A DNA stretch of 32,795 nt from an uncultured Pseudomonadota bacterium (GTDB lineage: Bacteria > Pseudomonadota > Gammaproteobacteria > Methylococcales > Methylomonadaceae), in the NCBI GenBank assembly GCA_903875455.1, contig CAIQWF010000087.1:1-32795 (forward strand), written 5' to 3'. This document shows, piece after piece, positions 1-7,826 of the stretch. The notes under the pieces were generated by a model. The model saw only the letters and a list, made by a program, of their open reading frames with translations. It made no database searches and had not been told where the DNA came from. The number at the start of each line of letters is the position of its first letter. The first letter of the stretch is position 1. The position numbers were made by a program, and so were the translations under genes.

Positions 1-771
1 CGCCACCCAGATTAACGGTAGCTCATAGCGTAAATCCACAAAACCCGGGCCGTAAAACACCGGTTGATGGCTATTAATATAAAGCAGGGAGAAACGCTCC
101 AGCGCGTAACCCCAGGCCACGAACAGCATAATAAAAACCATCAGAACAGTTAGATGGATTTTTGCTCCCAGCGGGTATTCCTTGCTTTGATTGGGAACAA
201 AAATGTGTTCCATCCAGTACAAACAGCTAACCAAAACCAATAACAGCGAGGCGGTAATTAATAATTCTTTCTGAATGATTAAAAACAAAGGATAGGAGAA
301 CAGATAAAAGCTGACATCGTTGTTAAACACCGGATCATTAACGCCCGCCGAATCTCCAAAGAAAAACAGCAACGCCACTTGCCATTGGGTATAAAAAGGG
401 ATGGCGACGATAATCGCCAACAGTAGCGACAAAGGGGTATAAAATTTTGTCGAGCCGTCCATGAAGACATCGGCAAAGGCCTGAAAACGTCGGCGTTTAT
501 CAGGACTGAACAAAACATCATCGGGCGGATTCAAGCCCAGATAACGCGAGGCAATCCAGAAATGGAAAAAGAAAATGGAGAAAAACAGCAGGGTTACGCC
601 ACCTGAAAAAAAGAACCGGTACAACAATTTCAGCCAGAAATAGCTTTCCAGTTCCAGAGACCTAAACCACCATAAATCGACAAAAAAATCGACAAAGATG
701 AAATAGAAGGCAACGTATAAAATAATGCCCAGTGCTGCGAATGCACCTAGCCAAGCTTTCCAGTTCAGCAT
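1..771 (-). CDS. UPF0182 family integral membrane protein, N-terminal part (cut by window edge)
   Basis: The reading frame is open from an ATG at 771 to the window edge, giving 257 residues of a longer protein. A good ribosome-binding site (GAGGAG) lies just before the ATG. The translation begins MLNWKAWLGAF and is very hydrophobic and rich in Phe/Trp/Tyr, with several membrane segments separated by short charged loops. The segment DPVFNNDVSFYLFSYP matches the hallmark DP.F..D.SFYLF motif of the UPF0182/COG1615 membrane proteins, and the later NSHQPVFYGPGFVD segment fits too. Family members are usually about 900 residues, so most of the gene lies outside the window. The function of the family is not established. 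The gene is divergent from the DUF4124-pbpC pair. Confidence 0.8.
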   Translation of the reverse strand, partial: MLNWKAWLGAFAALGIILYVAFYFIFVDFFVDLWWFRSLELESYFWLKLLYRFFFSGGVTLLFFSIFFFHFWIASRYLGLNPPDDVLFSPDKRRRFQAFADVFMDGSTKFYTPLSLLLAIIVAIPFYTQWQVALLFFFGDSAGVNDPVFNNDVSFYLFSYPLFLIIQKELLITASLLLVLVSCLYWMEHIFVPNQSKEYPLGAKIHLTVLMVFIMLFVAWGYALERFSLLYINSHQPVFYGPGFVDLRYELPLIWVA

Positions 772-1090
772 AAACTCCTCTTCAACCCTAGTTGAGCGTT
801 TAATAAATATCTTGCTATTCTAACACCCCGCGCTTAAATTCGTAGCGGTTTTGCCTGTGCGGACTTGCGTGTTTTTAAAAATGAGGACTGTAAGCAACGT
901 CACAGAATACATTTAACGTTTATTCAGAGCGGATGTCAGCGATAAACCTTTGTTATAATTATCGTAGTTAAGTTGCACTCCGCAGTTCTGCATTGCAACG
1001 TATGTCAAAATCACAGCCATCATGGCAGAAGCAAAATTGCCATCCTATTCAGTATTTTCGCAGATGCGCGGGAAACCACGGGAGATAAAA
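772..1090. promoter_or_regulatory. Divergent intergenic region with two extended -10 promoters
   Basis: This 319-bp gap separates two divergent genes. For the plus direction, TGTTATAAT at 951-959 is a perfect extended -10 element, with no convincing -35; transcription would start near 966. For the minus direction, ATTCTA at 817-822 reads TAGAAT on the minus strand and is preceded by TGT, again an extended -10. The plus-strand leader (about 125 nt) contains a nested inverted repeat: GTTGCA at 972-977 pairs with TGCAAC at 994-999, with GCAG/CTGC inside it. A small hairpin, TCAAC-CCTA-GTTGA, at 782-794 lies just ahead of the minus-strand ribosome-binding site. I see no gene in the gap. Confidence 0.5.
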
Positions 1091-1786
1091 ATGAACTATA
1101 AAGTTTTGTCCATTGCGGTCTTGGGACTTTTTTTATCAGGCCCTGTCAATTCGGCTTCAATTTACAAATGCAGCAAAACCGGCAAATCGGTGATTTTTAC
1201 TGACAAACCCTGTCCTGCCAATACCGCATCGACGCTAATCCACAAAGAAACTGAAGAGGAAATACAAAACAGGCAACAGGCAGAAAAAATTTCAACGATT
1301 AAAAGTCTGATTGAAGGTAATCAGCTAAACGCCGCAAAAGAATATGCCGCAAAGAATAATTTATCTGAATACTACTTCAATCAGCTCAGCGTTTACTCAA
1401 AGCAAAAAGTTGAAGAAGACAGACGGAAAGTTGATGATGAAAAACAGCAGCAACTTGCTATTGAGCAACAAAGGCTGGCATTGCAAAGGCAACAGATGGC
1501 AGTAAAAAATGCCCAAATCCAGCAACCAAACAATCGCAATTATTACGGCGGCTATCCCTATTACGGCTACCCTTATTACGGCACTTATAGTATTCCGTAT
1601 TATCGCTCTGGCACGACTTATAGTTCACCGAGCACACCTTCTCAACCAATGATGCCTGGTACTATCAACCCGCAATCAGTGATGCCTGGCACAATCAATC
1701 CACAAGCAGTGATGCCGGGTACAATCAATCCGCACCAGCCTTTTCAGCAAAACAATCAGCAACATGAGCATCACGGCAGAAGGTAG
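1091..1786 (+). CDS. Secreted DUF4124-domain protein with Gln-rich coiled coil and tandem C-terminal repeats
   Basis: I chose the ATG at 1091 because GGGAG lies 7 nt before it and it directly opens a signal peptide (MNYKVLSIAVLG... ending VNSA). The frame is open upstream to an ATG at 1022, but that extension lacks signal character. The mature protein (231 residues in all) begins SIYKCSKTGKSVIFTDKPC, the two-cysteine start typical of DUF4124 periplasmic proteins. A charged Gln-rich helix follows (about residues 55-140), then a Tyr/Gly/Pro-rich stretch, then three tandem copies of MPGTINPQ(S/A)V, then a His/Gln tail. It lies just ahead of pbpC, probably in one transcript, which suggests an envelope role. 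The function is unknown. Confidence 0.8.
   Translation: MNYKVLSIAVLGLFLSGPVNSASIYKCSKTGKSVIFTDKPCPANTASTLIHKETEEEIQNRQQAEKISTIKSLIEGNQLNAAKEYAAKNNLSEYYFNQLSVYSKQKVEEDRRKVDDEKQQQLAIEQQRLALQRQQMAVKNAQIQQPNNRNYYGGYPYYGYPYYGTYSIPYYRSGTTYSSPSTPSQPMMPGTINPQSVMPGTINPQAVMPGTINPHQPFQQNNQQHEHHGRR
1652..1741 (+). repeat. Three tandem 30-bp coding repeats
   Basis: Units start at 1652, 1682 and 1712, each encoding MPGTINP plus three variable residues. The third unit has diverged at its end (HQP). The units differ mainly at third codon positions (ACT/ACA, CCG/CCA), which suggests that the peptide sequence has been kept under selection. Confidence 0.85.
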
Positions 1787-1839
1787 TCGAAAAATGGTTG
1801 GCAAACCGGGGGCTTTCTGCTGTTGTCATTGATTTACAG

Positions 1840-4182
1840 ATGAAAGTAACCCCGAAATTCTTGTTAAAACGCTCTAAACTGCGCAACATCGGCATCACTA
1901 TCGCCGCGTTGTTGTTCAGCCTCTGGCTGTTAGACAAACTTTTTCCGATTAGCTTTAACACGCCGCAGCAACAATATGCGCAGATTATTGTGGCTGAAGA
2001 CGGCACGCCGTTACGCGCCTTTGCCGATACCAAAGGGATCTGGCGTTATCCGATTACACTGGAAGAGGTTTCGCCTTTGTATCTGCAAGCTTTGCTGAAT
2101 TATGAAGACCACTGGTTCTGGCGCCATCCAGGGATTAACCCGATTGCATTAACACGGGCTTTGTGGCAAAACCTGAGCCATAAACAGATTATTTCCGGCG
2201 GCTCTACTCTGACCATGCAAGTCGCGCGGCTGGTGATTCCGCAATCGAAAGGGATTTTCGGGAAACTGGCACAAGTCTGTCGGGCCTTGCAACTGGAATG
2301 GCATTACAGCAAACGTGAAATTCTGCAATATTATTTGAACCACGCCCCGTTTGGCGGCACGTTGGAAGGAGTGCAGGCCGCAAGTTATGTCTATTTAGGC
2401 AAGTCTGCCCATGAACTCAGTTATGCCGAAGCGGCGCTACTGGCGGTTTTGCCGCAAGCCCCCAGTCGCAATCGCCCTGATTTGCATCCTGAACAGGCGA
2501 AAGCGGCGCGGGATAAAGTTATCAACCGTTTGGTGAATGAAAAAATCTGGTCTAAAGCGGTCGCGGAAGATGCACTGTTGGAAGGTGTTTTTGCCCAGCG
2601 TAATATCCAGCCGGTGATTGCGCCGTTATTGGCGCAACGGTTTAAGAGTTATATCACCAGTGAAATGCCGCTGAAAACCACGCTGGATTTTGCCATGCAG
2701 CAAAGTCTGGAGGATTTGGTGCAAAACTATGTCAAGCATTTGCCGGAGCAAACTTCGGCAGCGGTGCTGGTGGTGGAAAACCGAACCCTGGCTGTGAAAG
2801 CTTACATTGGCTCTGCCGATTTTGCCGATAATGCCCGTTTTGCCCATATCGACATGACAACCGCCACGCGCTCTCCCGGTTCTACCTTAAAGCCTTTTTT
2901 ATATGGACTGGCTTTGGATGAAGGCTTGATTCATTCCGAATCGTTATTAATTGATGCCCCAACTTCGTTTGACGGTTATCGTCCGCATAATTTTGATCGC
3001 GGTTTTATTGGCCCGGTCAGCGTCAGCAATGCCTTGAAGAGTTCTCTTAATGTGCCGGCAATTCAGGTTTTATATCATTTAGGGCCGGAAAAATTTGTCA
3101 ATAAACTAAAAAATGCCGGACTGTTGTTGCAGTTTACCCAAGGGGCCAAGCCGAATCTGTCGGTAATTTTGGGCGGCGTCGGCACCAATCTGGAAACCTT
3201 GGTAGGCACTTATTCGGCTTTGGCAAATAACGGTCTGGCGGGGAAAATCCGTTTTTTCAAGGACAGCCCGAAACAGGAGCGGTATTTGTTTTCCCCCGGT
3301 GCCGCCTGGATTATCCGCGATATCTTGCGTCGTTCCGGTAATCAAACCCACGGTCTGGCATGGAAAACAGGCACCAGCTACGGCTATCGCGATTTCTGGA
3401 GTATCGGGGTCAGCAATGATTACACCATTGGCGTGTGGATTGGCCGCCCCGACGGTACGCCGACACCGGGACATTATGGTGCGATTACCGCCTCGCCGTT
3501 ATTGTTTGAGATTGCCGAGCGCCTGGCTTATCAATATCAACATAAACACTCGCAGGAAAAGCAGCCCGCTTCTGTGATGGAGCAGGTGGTTTGCTGGCCT
3601 TTGGGCGGTCTGGTGAGAGAAACCCCGCCGTCGTTATGCCATGAAAAAAAGAAAGCCTGGATATTGAATCATACCGTGCCAAAAACCTTGGCGGCTGGTG
3701 ATGTTAATGTTTGGGAAACCAATCCCGCCACGTTATTGATTAATCAGGAAACAGGCCGCTTGATTGATTCTGGTTGTAATGCGAAGAAAACCGCTTACAA
3801 AACCATTGCCTTGTGGCCGTTGGCAGTCGAACCCTGGATTCCGGCGAGCCAGCACCGCCGGGAACAAATTGGTGCTTATGACAGCAGCTGTCCACATCCG
3901 CCGCAGTTTCAGCAAGGTGTGCTGAAAATTGAAAGTTTGACCGACCATGCCCAGTTGCGCTCGGCGGGGGCGGCGAAAAATCTGCCGGCGGTACAACTGC
4001 AAACCAGCGGCGCACAAGGGATGGTATATTGGTTTATTAATGGCCAGTTGCTCTATCATCTGGCACCGGACAAGCTTTTAAAACATCAGTTTAGCCAGGC
4101 CGGCCACTATCAGATTGCTGTCACTGACGAAATGGGAAAAACTGCCAGTATTGAGGTTGATGTGTCTGGAGCGCTGCATTAG
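1840..4182 (+). CDS. pbpC: Penicillin-binding protein 1C, bifunctional peptidoglycan synthase
   Basis: PBP1C is a membrane-anchored class A synthase that polymerises lipid II and carries a transpeptidase domain on its periplasmic side. From the ATG at 1840 it has 780 residues, close to E. coli PbpC (770), to which it is recognisably similar along its length. One membrane segment near residues 18-34 is followed by the glycosyltransferase domain with catalytic Glu89 in NYEDHWFW and the GGSTLTMQVAR motif. The transpeptidase domain has Ser348-Thr-Leu-Lys351, Ser402-Leu-Asn404 and Lys509-Thr-Gly. The C-terminal BiPBP_C-type domain follows. The frame is open to a TTG at 1798, giving 14 more residues; I prefer 1840 because it matches the family N-terminus, although neither start has a clear ribosome-binding site. 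The alpha-2-macroglobulin gene that often accompanies pbpC is absent. Confidence 0.95.
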   Translation: MKVTPKFLLKRSKLRNIGITIAALLFSLWLLDKLFPISFNTPQQQYAQIIVAEDGTPLRAFADTKGIWRYPITLEEVSPLYLQALLNYEDHWFWRHPGINPIALTRALWQNLSHKQIISGGSTLTMQVARLVIPQSKGIFGKLAQVCRALQLEWHYSKREILQYYLNHAPFGGTLEGVQAASYVYLGKSAHELSYAEAALLAVLPQAPSRNRPDLHPEQAKAARDKVINRLVNEKIWSKAVAEDALLEGVFAQRNIQPVIAPLLAQRFKSYITSEMPLKTTLDFAMQQSLEDLVQNYVKHLPEQTSAAVLVVENRTLAVKAYIGSADFADNARFAHIDMTTATRSPGSTLKPFLYGLALDEGLIHSESLLIDAPTSFDGYRPHNFDRGFIGPVSVSNALKSSLNVPAIQVLYHLGPEKFVNKLKNAGLLLQFTQGAKPNLSVILGGVGTNLETLVGTYSALANNGLAGKIRFFKDSPKQERYLFSPGAAWIIRDILRRSGNQTHGLAWKTGTSYGYRDFWSIGVSNDYTIGVWIGRPDGTPTPGHYGAITASPLLFEIAERLAYQYQHKHSQEKQPASVMEQVVCWPLGGLVRETPPSLCHEKKKAWILNHTVPKTLAAGDVNVWETNPATLLINQETGRLIDSGCNAKKTAYKTIALWPLAVEPWIPASQHRREQIGAYDSSCPHPPQFQQGVLKIESLTDHAQLRSAGAAKNLPAVQLQTSGAQGMVYWFINGQLLYHLAPDKLLKHQFSQAGHYQIAVTDEMGKTASIEVDVSGALH

Positions 4183-4236
4183 ACATTCAGGTATTTTGCT
4201 GATCCCTGCTGAAAAAACGGAAATCGTGCACTGAAT

Positions 4237-5526
4237 TTAGCGCATTTTTAAGCGCGTAATCAACAAAATCGCCAAGGCTTGCGCAACAGCCAGCGACAAC
4301 AGGCCGCTTTCCATCTGCTGGGTCAGGTCGCGTAGCCAGCCTAACAAAGCTGGAGCGGCATATCCGCCCAGTCCGCCGATGGAATTAATCAGGGCAATTC
4401 CGCCCGCAGCCAAACGCCCTGACAATAATGCAGTCGGAAACGACCAGAAAATGGCGACCGAAGACAGCACGCTCATGGTCGCTAACGAAAATGCCGCTAA
4501 TGACGGCAATAACGCCTGTTCAAAAGTAACCGTTAGGATAAAGCCGAGACAGGTACTCGCCGCACAAGCGATTAAGTGCCAATAGCGTTCCTGGGTTTTA
4601 TCCGAATGCAAACTGATTAAAACCATTCCTACCATTGCCACTGCGTAAGGAATCGCGGTTAGCAAACCAATGGAAATCAAATTTATGGAGCCAAAATCGC
4701 GAATGATTTGCGGCAGCCAGAAGGAAATTCCGTATAAACCAGTGACCAGTAAAAAATAAATCACTGCCAAATGCCAGAGCGGTTTCGACATTGCAATATC
4801 TTTTAATGTTGCATGGGGTTGCTGCGCCGATGGTTTTTCAGCGGCAAGATTGGCAAGCAGCAAGGCTTTTTCATTTTCAGTTAACCAGCTGGCTTTGCTG
4901 GGTGAATCGCTTAGGACAAAAAAACTCAATAACCCAAAGACTACCGCCGGGATGCCTTCCATCACAAACAACCATTGCCAGCCGTGCAAGCCGTGCCAGT
5001 TATCAAACACAGTCATAATCCAGCCCGATACCACGCTGCCGAGAATGCCGGTGACCGGAATCGCCAGCAAAAATACTGAAATGGTTTGGCTGCGGCGCAG
5101 GTTTGGATACCAGAGGGTTAAATAATAAATCACACCGGGGAAAAATCCGGCTTCGCCCGCGCCTAACAAAAAACGCAAGCCATAAAAAGAGGCAACCGAA
5201 TTTACCCACAAAGTGCCGATAGAAATAAAGCCCCAGACAATGATAATCCGCGCCAGCCAGAATTTTGCCCCGACCTGATGCAAAATCAGATTGCTGGGGA
5301 CTTCAAAAAAGAAATAGCCAAGGAAAAAAATCCCGGCTCCCAAGCCATAAACCGTATCGCTAAAGCCTAAATCGCTGTTCATTTGCAATTTGGCAAAGCT
5401 GATATTCATCCGGTCTAAATAGGCGATGACGAACAGTAAAAATAAAAACGGCAATAGTCGCCACGAGACTTTGCGATATAAGGTGCGTTCTGATGCCTCC
5501 GTGCTGGCAAGCTCACAATTTTGCAT
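4237..5526 (-). CDS. MFS transporter, anion:cation symporter (ACS) type
   Basis: This 429-residue inner-membrane protein has about 12 predicted membrane helices in two halves joined by a hydrophilic loop near residues 200-230. The N-terminal half has the ACS-family features LPFLFLLFVIAYLDRMNISFA, GLGAGIFFLGYFFFEVPSN and RFLLGAGEAGFFPGVIYYL. This family, which includes the phthalate, tartrate and hexuronate/galactonate transporters, takes up organic anions with protons or cations. The substrate cannot be told from the sequence, and no catabolic gene is adjacent. The start at 5526 has a CAGGA ribosome-binding site about 7 nt upstream. It converges on pbpC with a 54-bp gap and lies upstream of the CAP gene on the same strand. 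Confidence 0.85.
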   Translation of the reverse strand: MQNCELASTEASERTLYRKVSWRLLPFLFLLFVIAYLDRMNISFAKLQMNSDLGFSDTVYGLGAGIFFLGYFFFEVPSNLILHQVGAKFWLARIIIVWGFISIGTLWVNSVASFYGLRFLLGAGEAGFFPGVIYYLTLWYPNLRRSQTISVFLLAIPVTGILGSVVSGWIMTVFDNWHGLHGWQWLFVMEGIPAVVFGLLSFFVLSDSPSKASWLTENEKALLLANLAAEKPSAQQPHATLKDIAMSKPLWHLAVIYFLLVTGLYGISFWLPQIIRDFGSINLISIGLLTAIPYAVAMVGMVLISLHSDKTQERYWHLIACAASTCLGFILTVTFEQALLPSLAAFSLATMSVLSSVAIFWSFPTALLSGRLAAGGIALINSIGGLGGYAAPALLGWLRDLTQQMESGLLSLAVAQALAILLITRLKMR

Positions 5527-5624
5527 GACAATTCCTGAAAGTGTTTAAACCGGTTAAGGCAGTAGGATTGAAGGGCTGAGCGGAAATTGATCAATCCTGA
5601 ACAATGAGATTTTTAGTGAGGGGA

Positions 5625-6158
5625 TTAATAAGGTTTTTCGCCGATGTAGTTACCAGCAGGCGAGTAATTACAAACCCAGACTTGGGAATTATCGGCACAC
5701 ACCGCTTTGCCGCAACCGACTTCACTGGTGTTTTTCCACACCACTTGCGTGTAATGACCGCAGGCTTTTCCTTTAGCGCAAGAGTTGGAGTTGTAGCGAT
5801 AATTTAAACGTTCATTTGCCCAGTCATTCACCACCTGTTCGGCATTTATGGCCTGAACTTGGCTAGTGCCGTCCGAATACATCAGCGCACTTGCCCAAAA
5901 CAGGTTTTCTCCTAATCCGGCTGTCCGGCTGTGTGTCATATTGCAGGCTTGATCGTTTTTCAATGAATTCGCCCAGGCTTGCGCGGTATCTGCCAAACCG
6001 TTTGACCATGTAAGAGCGGGGCTGCCAACGGTACCGCGCCATTTATTATGTGCTACCAGCATTTCGGTTTGTTGCGCAGAGGTTAACTCAGTATCCGCGT
6101 GAGCAGTGGTAAGCAAACCGCCCGTGATTATCAGAGTTAAAAGAGTTGTTTTTAGCAT
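5625..6158 (-). CDS. Secreted CAP-domain (SCP/PR-1-like) protein
   Basis: The 177-residue product has a clear signal peptide (MLKTTLLTLIITGG... cleaved near AHA). A single CAP domain fills the rest: HNKWRGTVGSPALTW at the start, GLGENLFW in the middle, then the classic signature GHYTQVVWKNTSEVGCG and CNYSPAGNYIGEKPY at the C-terminus. The conserved His residues and Glu of the CAP cavity are present. Six cysteines are consistent with disulfides in an exported protein. CAP proteins are secreted in many phyla, and in bacteria their function is mostly unknown; lipid or sterol binding and peptidase activity have been proposed for relatives. An AAGGAGCC ribosome-binding site precedes the ATG. The gene stands between an MFS gene and dbpA without an evident functional link. 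Confidence 0.9.
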   Translation of the reverse strand: MLKTTLLTLIITGGLLTTAHADTELTSAQQTEMLVAHNKWRGTVGSPALTWSNGLADTAQAWANSLKNDQACNMTHSRTAGLGENLFWASALMYSDGTSQVQAINAEQVVNDWANERLNYRYNSNSCAKGKACGHYTQVVWKNTSEVGCGKAVCADNSQVWVCNYSPAGNYIGEKPY

Positions 6159-6222
6159 TGGGAAAGGCTCCTTTGTTATCGGGGATTTAGCACAAGGCGA
6201 GAGGATATTTTAAAGCAATTCT

Positions 6223-7605
6223 TTATAACGCTTTAACCCTTAACTTCTTGCCTTTAATCTTGCCTTCCTGCAATCGTGACAGGGCAATATTGGCACTGGT
6301 GCGTTTAATCGCCACATAAGTGCGGACATCGAAAATGTCAATTTTACCAACTTCCGCAGCTGATAAACCCGCTTCACCGGTCAATGCACCTAAAATATCT
6401 GTCGCCCGAATTTTACTTTTGCGTCCGCCGTCAATCACTAAGGTGACCATGGCCGGTTTCAACGTGGTATTTTTCGGAATTCTGGCAGCATTGAATTTGT
6501 CCCATTTCAAAGGGGTTTTTTGATAGGATTCAATCGCTTTGACTCGCTCCAGTTCATTGTTGGCACAGAGACTGAACGCCAAACCTTTTTGTCCTGCGCG
6601 TCCGGTTCTGCCAATCCGATGGATATGAACTTCGGGGTCGTGTGACAAGTCATAAACAATCACGGCAGATAAGTCTTTAATATCCAACCCCCGCGCTGCC
6701 ACATCGGTGGCGACCAAAATCGAACAGCTTTTGTTGGCAAAGCGCAGCAACACCTGGTCACGGTCGCGTTGTTCCAAATCACCATTCAGAGCCAAAACGC
6801 TGTAACCTTGTTGCCCCAACCAGTCGGCGACCAGTTGGCAATTATATTTAGTGTTGCAAAAAATCACCGTTGAATCGGGCTGATATTTACTGACTAAAGC
6901 CACCACGGCTTGCGGTTTGTCCTGTTCTTCAGCTTTGTAAAACAGTTGTTCGATTTGTCCTTCTTCATGCGCTTCGTCGACACTGATTTCAATCGGCGCA
7001 TGTTGAATATGCTCGCTCATGGCCAGAATTGACTCAGGATAAGTCGCCGAAAACAACAGGGTTTGTCTTTCCTCCGGCGTTTCTGCCACTACAAAAGAGA
7101 TTTCATCCTCAAAGCCCATATCCAGCATTCGGTCTGCTTCGTCCAACACCAAAACATTTACCGTGCTTAGGTCTAAACTTTGGCGAATCAGGTGATCTTT
7201 AATCCGCCCAGGCGTACCAACCACAATATGCGGCGCGTGTTGTGCCAGTGAAGCGAGTTGATGGCGAATCGGCACACCACCGCACAGGGTCAGTAATTTA
7301 ATATTCGGGATAAAACTGGCCAAACCACGAATGGCTTTGCTGACCTGATCGGCGAGTTCGCGGGTTGGACATAGCACCAAGGCTTGGGTTTCATAAACGC
7401 TGGCATCCAGATTGGATAAAAGACCAATCCCGAACGCCACGGTTTTGCCGCTGCCTGTTTTGGCTTTGGCAATCACATCTTCACCTGCCAAAATTGGCGG
7501 GATGCTTTTGGCCTGAATCGGGGTCATTTCGCTGTAGCCTAAGGTCACAATGCTTTGTAACAAGGGCGCGGTGATAGCGGTGTCGGAAAATTTAATGGCT
7601 TGCAT
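6223..7605 (-). CDS. dbpA: ATP-dependent RNA helicase DbpA
   Basis: DbpA is a DEAD-box helicase that acts in assembly of the large ribosomal subunit by binding 23S rRNA hairpin 92. The 460-residue product has the Q motif (MTPIQAKSIPP), Walker A AKTGSGKT, PTRELADQ, DEAD, SAT, then the helicase C domain with ATDVAARGLDIK and HRIGRTGRAG. The C-terminal DbpA RNA-binding domain runs from VTLVIDGGRKSKIR through DILGALTGEAGL to GKIKGKKLRVKAL. Length and sequence agree closely with E. coli DbpA (457 residues). The ATG at 7605 gives the family N-terminus; the frame is open to 7755, but that extension runs through a palindromic repeat and is unlikely to be translated. I see no strong ribosome-binding site. 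Confidence 0.95.
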   Translation of the reverse strand: MQAIKFSDTAITAPLLQSIVTLGYSEMTPIQAKSIPPILAGEDVIAKAKTGSGKTVAFGIGLLSNLDASVYETQALVLCPTRELADQVSKAIRGLASFIPNIKLLTLCGGVPIRHQLASLAQHAPHIVVGTPGRIKDHLIRQSLDLSTVNVLVLDEADRMLDMGFEDEISFVVAETPEERQTLLFSATYPESILAMSEHIQHAPIEISVDEAHEEGQIEQLFYKAEEQDKPQAVVALVSKYQPDSTVIFCNTKYNCQLVADWLGQQGYSVLALNGDLEQRDRDQVLLRFANKSCSILVATDVAARGLDIKDLSAVIVYDLSHDPEVHIHRIGRTGRAGQKGLAFSLCANNELERVKAIESYQKTPLKWDKFNAARIPKNTTLKPAMVTLVIDGGRKSKIRATDILGALTGEAGLSAAEVGKIDIFDVRTYVAIKRTSANIALSRLQEGKIKGKKLRVKAL

Positions 7606-7669
7606 GGTTTTAAGATTATAAAAGGAGGGAGGATATTTTGAGGGGTGAACTGTTTTTGCCACCGTTTCC

Positions 7670-7740
7670 GAACACGATTTAACGATTGTAAGATTAACAG
7701 GATTAATCCTGTCTATGGCCAAATCCGTGAAATCGTGTTC
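7670..7740. repeat. Dispersed-type inverted repeat with internal palindrome
   Basis: GAACACGATTT at 7670-7680 is exactly inverted at 7730-7740. Inside lies a perfect 16-bp palindrome, ACAGGATTAATCCTGT, at 7697-7712. It resembles palindromic repeats carrying GAACACG and GATTAA segments that are scattered between genes in many bacteria. It occupies most of the gap upstream of dbpA and could fold in RNA of either strand. Confidence 0.75.
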
Positions 7741-7826
7741 AAAACTTTCCCACACACTGCGAGGGATTGAGTCAATGAATTATGACAGGTTTTGTTGTCA
7801 GGCTGACTATTTTATCAGGGGAAGTG

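Noticed and set aside
1022-1090. Longer start for the DUF4124 protein
   Set aside because: The extra 23 residues would sit in front of a clear signal peptide, and the internal ATG has the ribosome-binding site.
4183-4236. Terminator between pbpC and the MFS gene
   Set aside because: No stem with a T-tract is convincing in this convergent gap.
7606-7755. N-terminal extension of dbpA by 50 residues
   Set aside because: It runs through the palindromic repeat and does not belong to the family; the ATG at 7605 gives the normal DbpA N-terminus.
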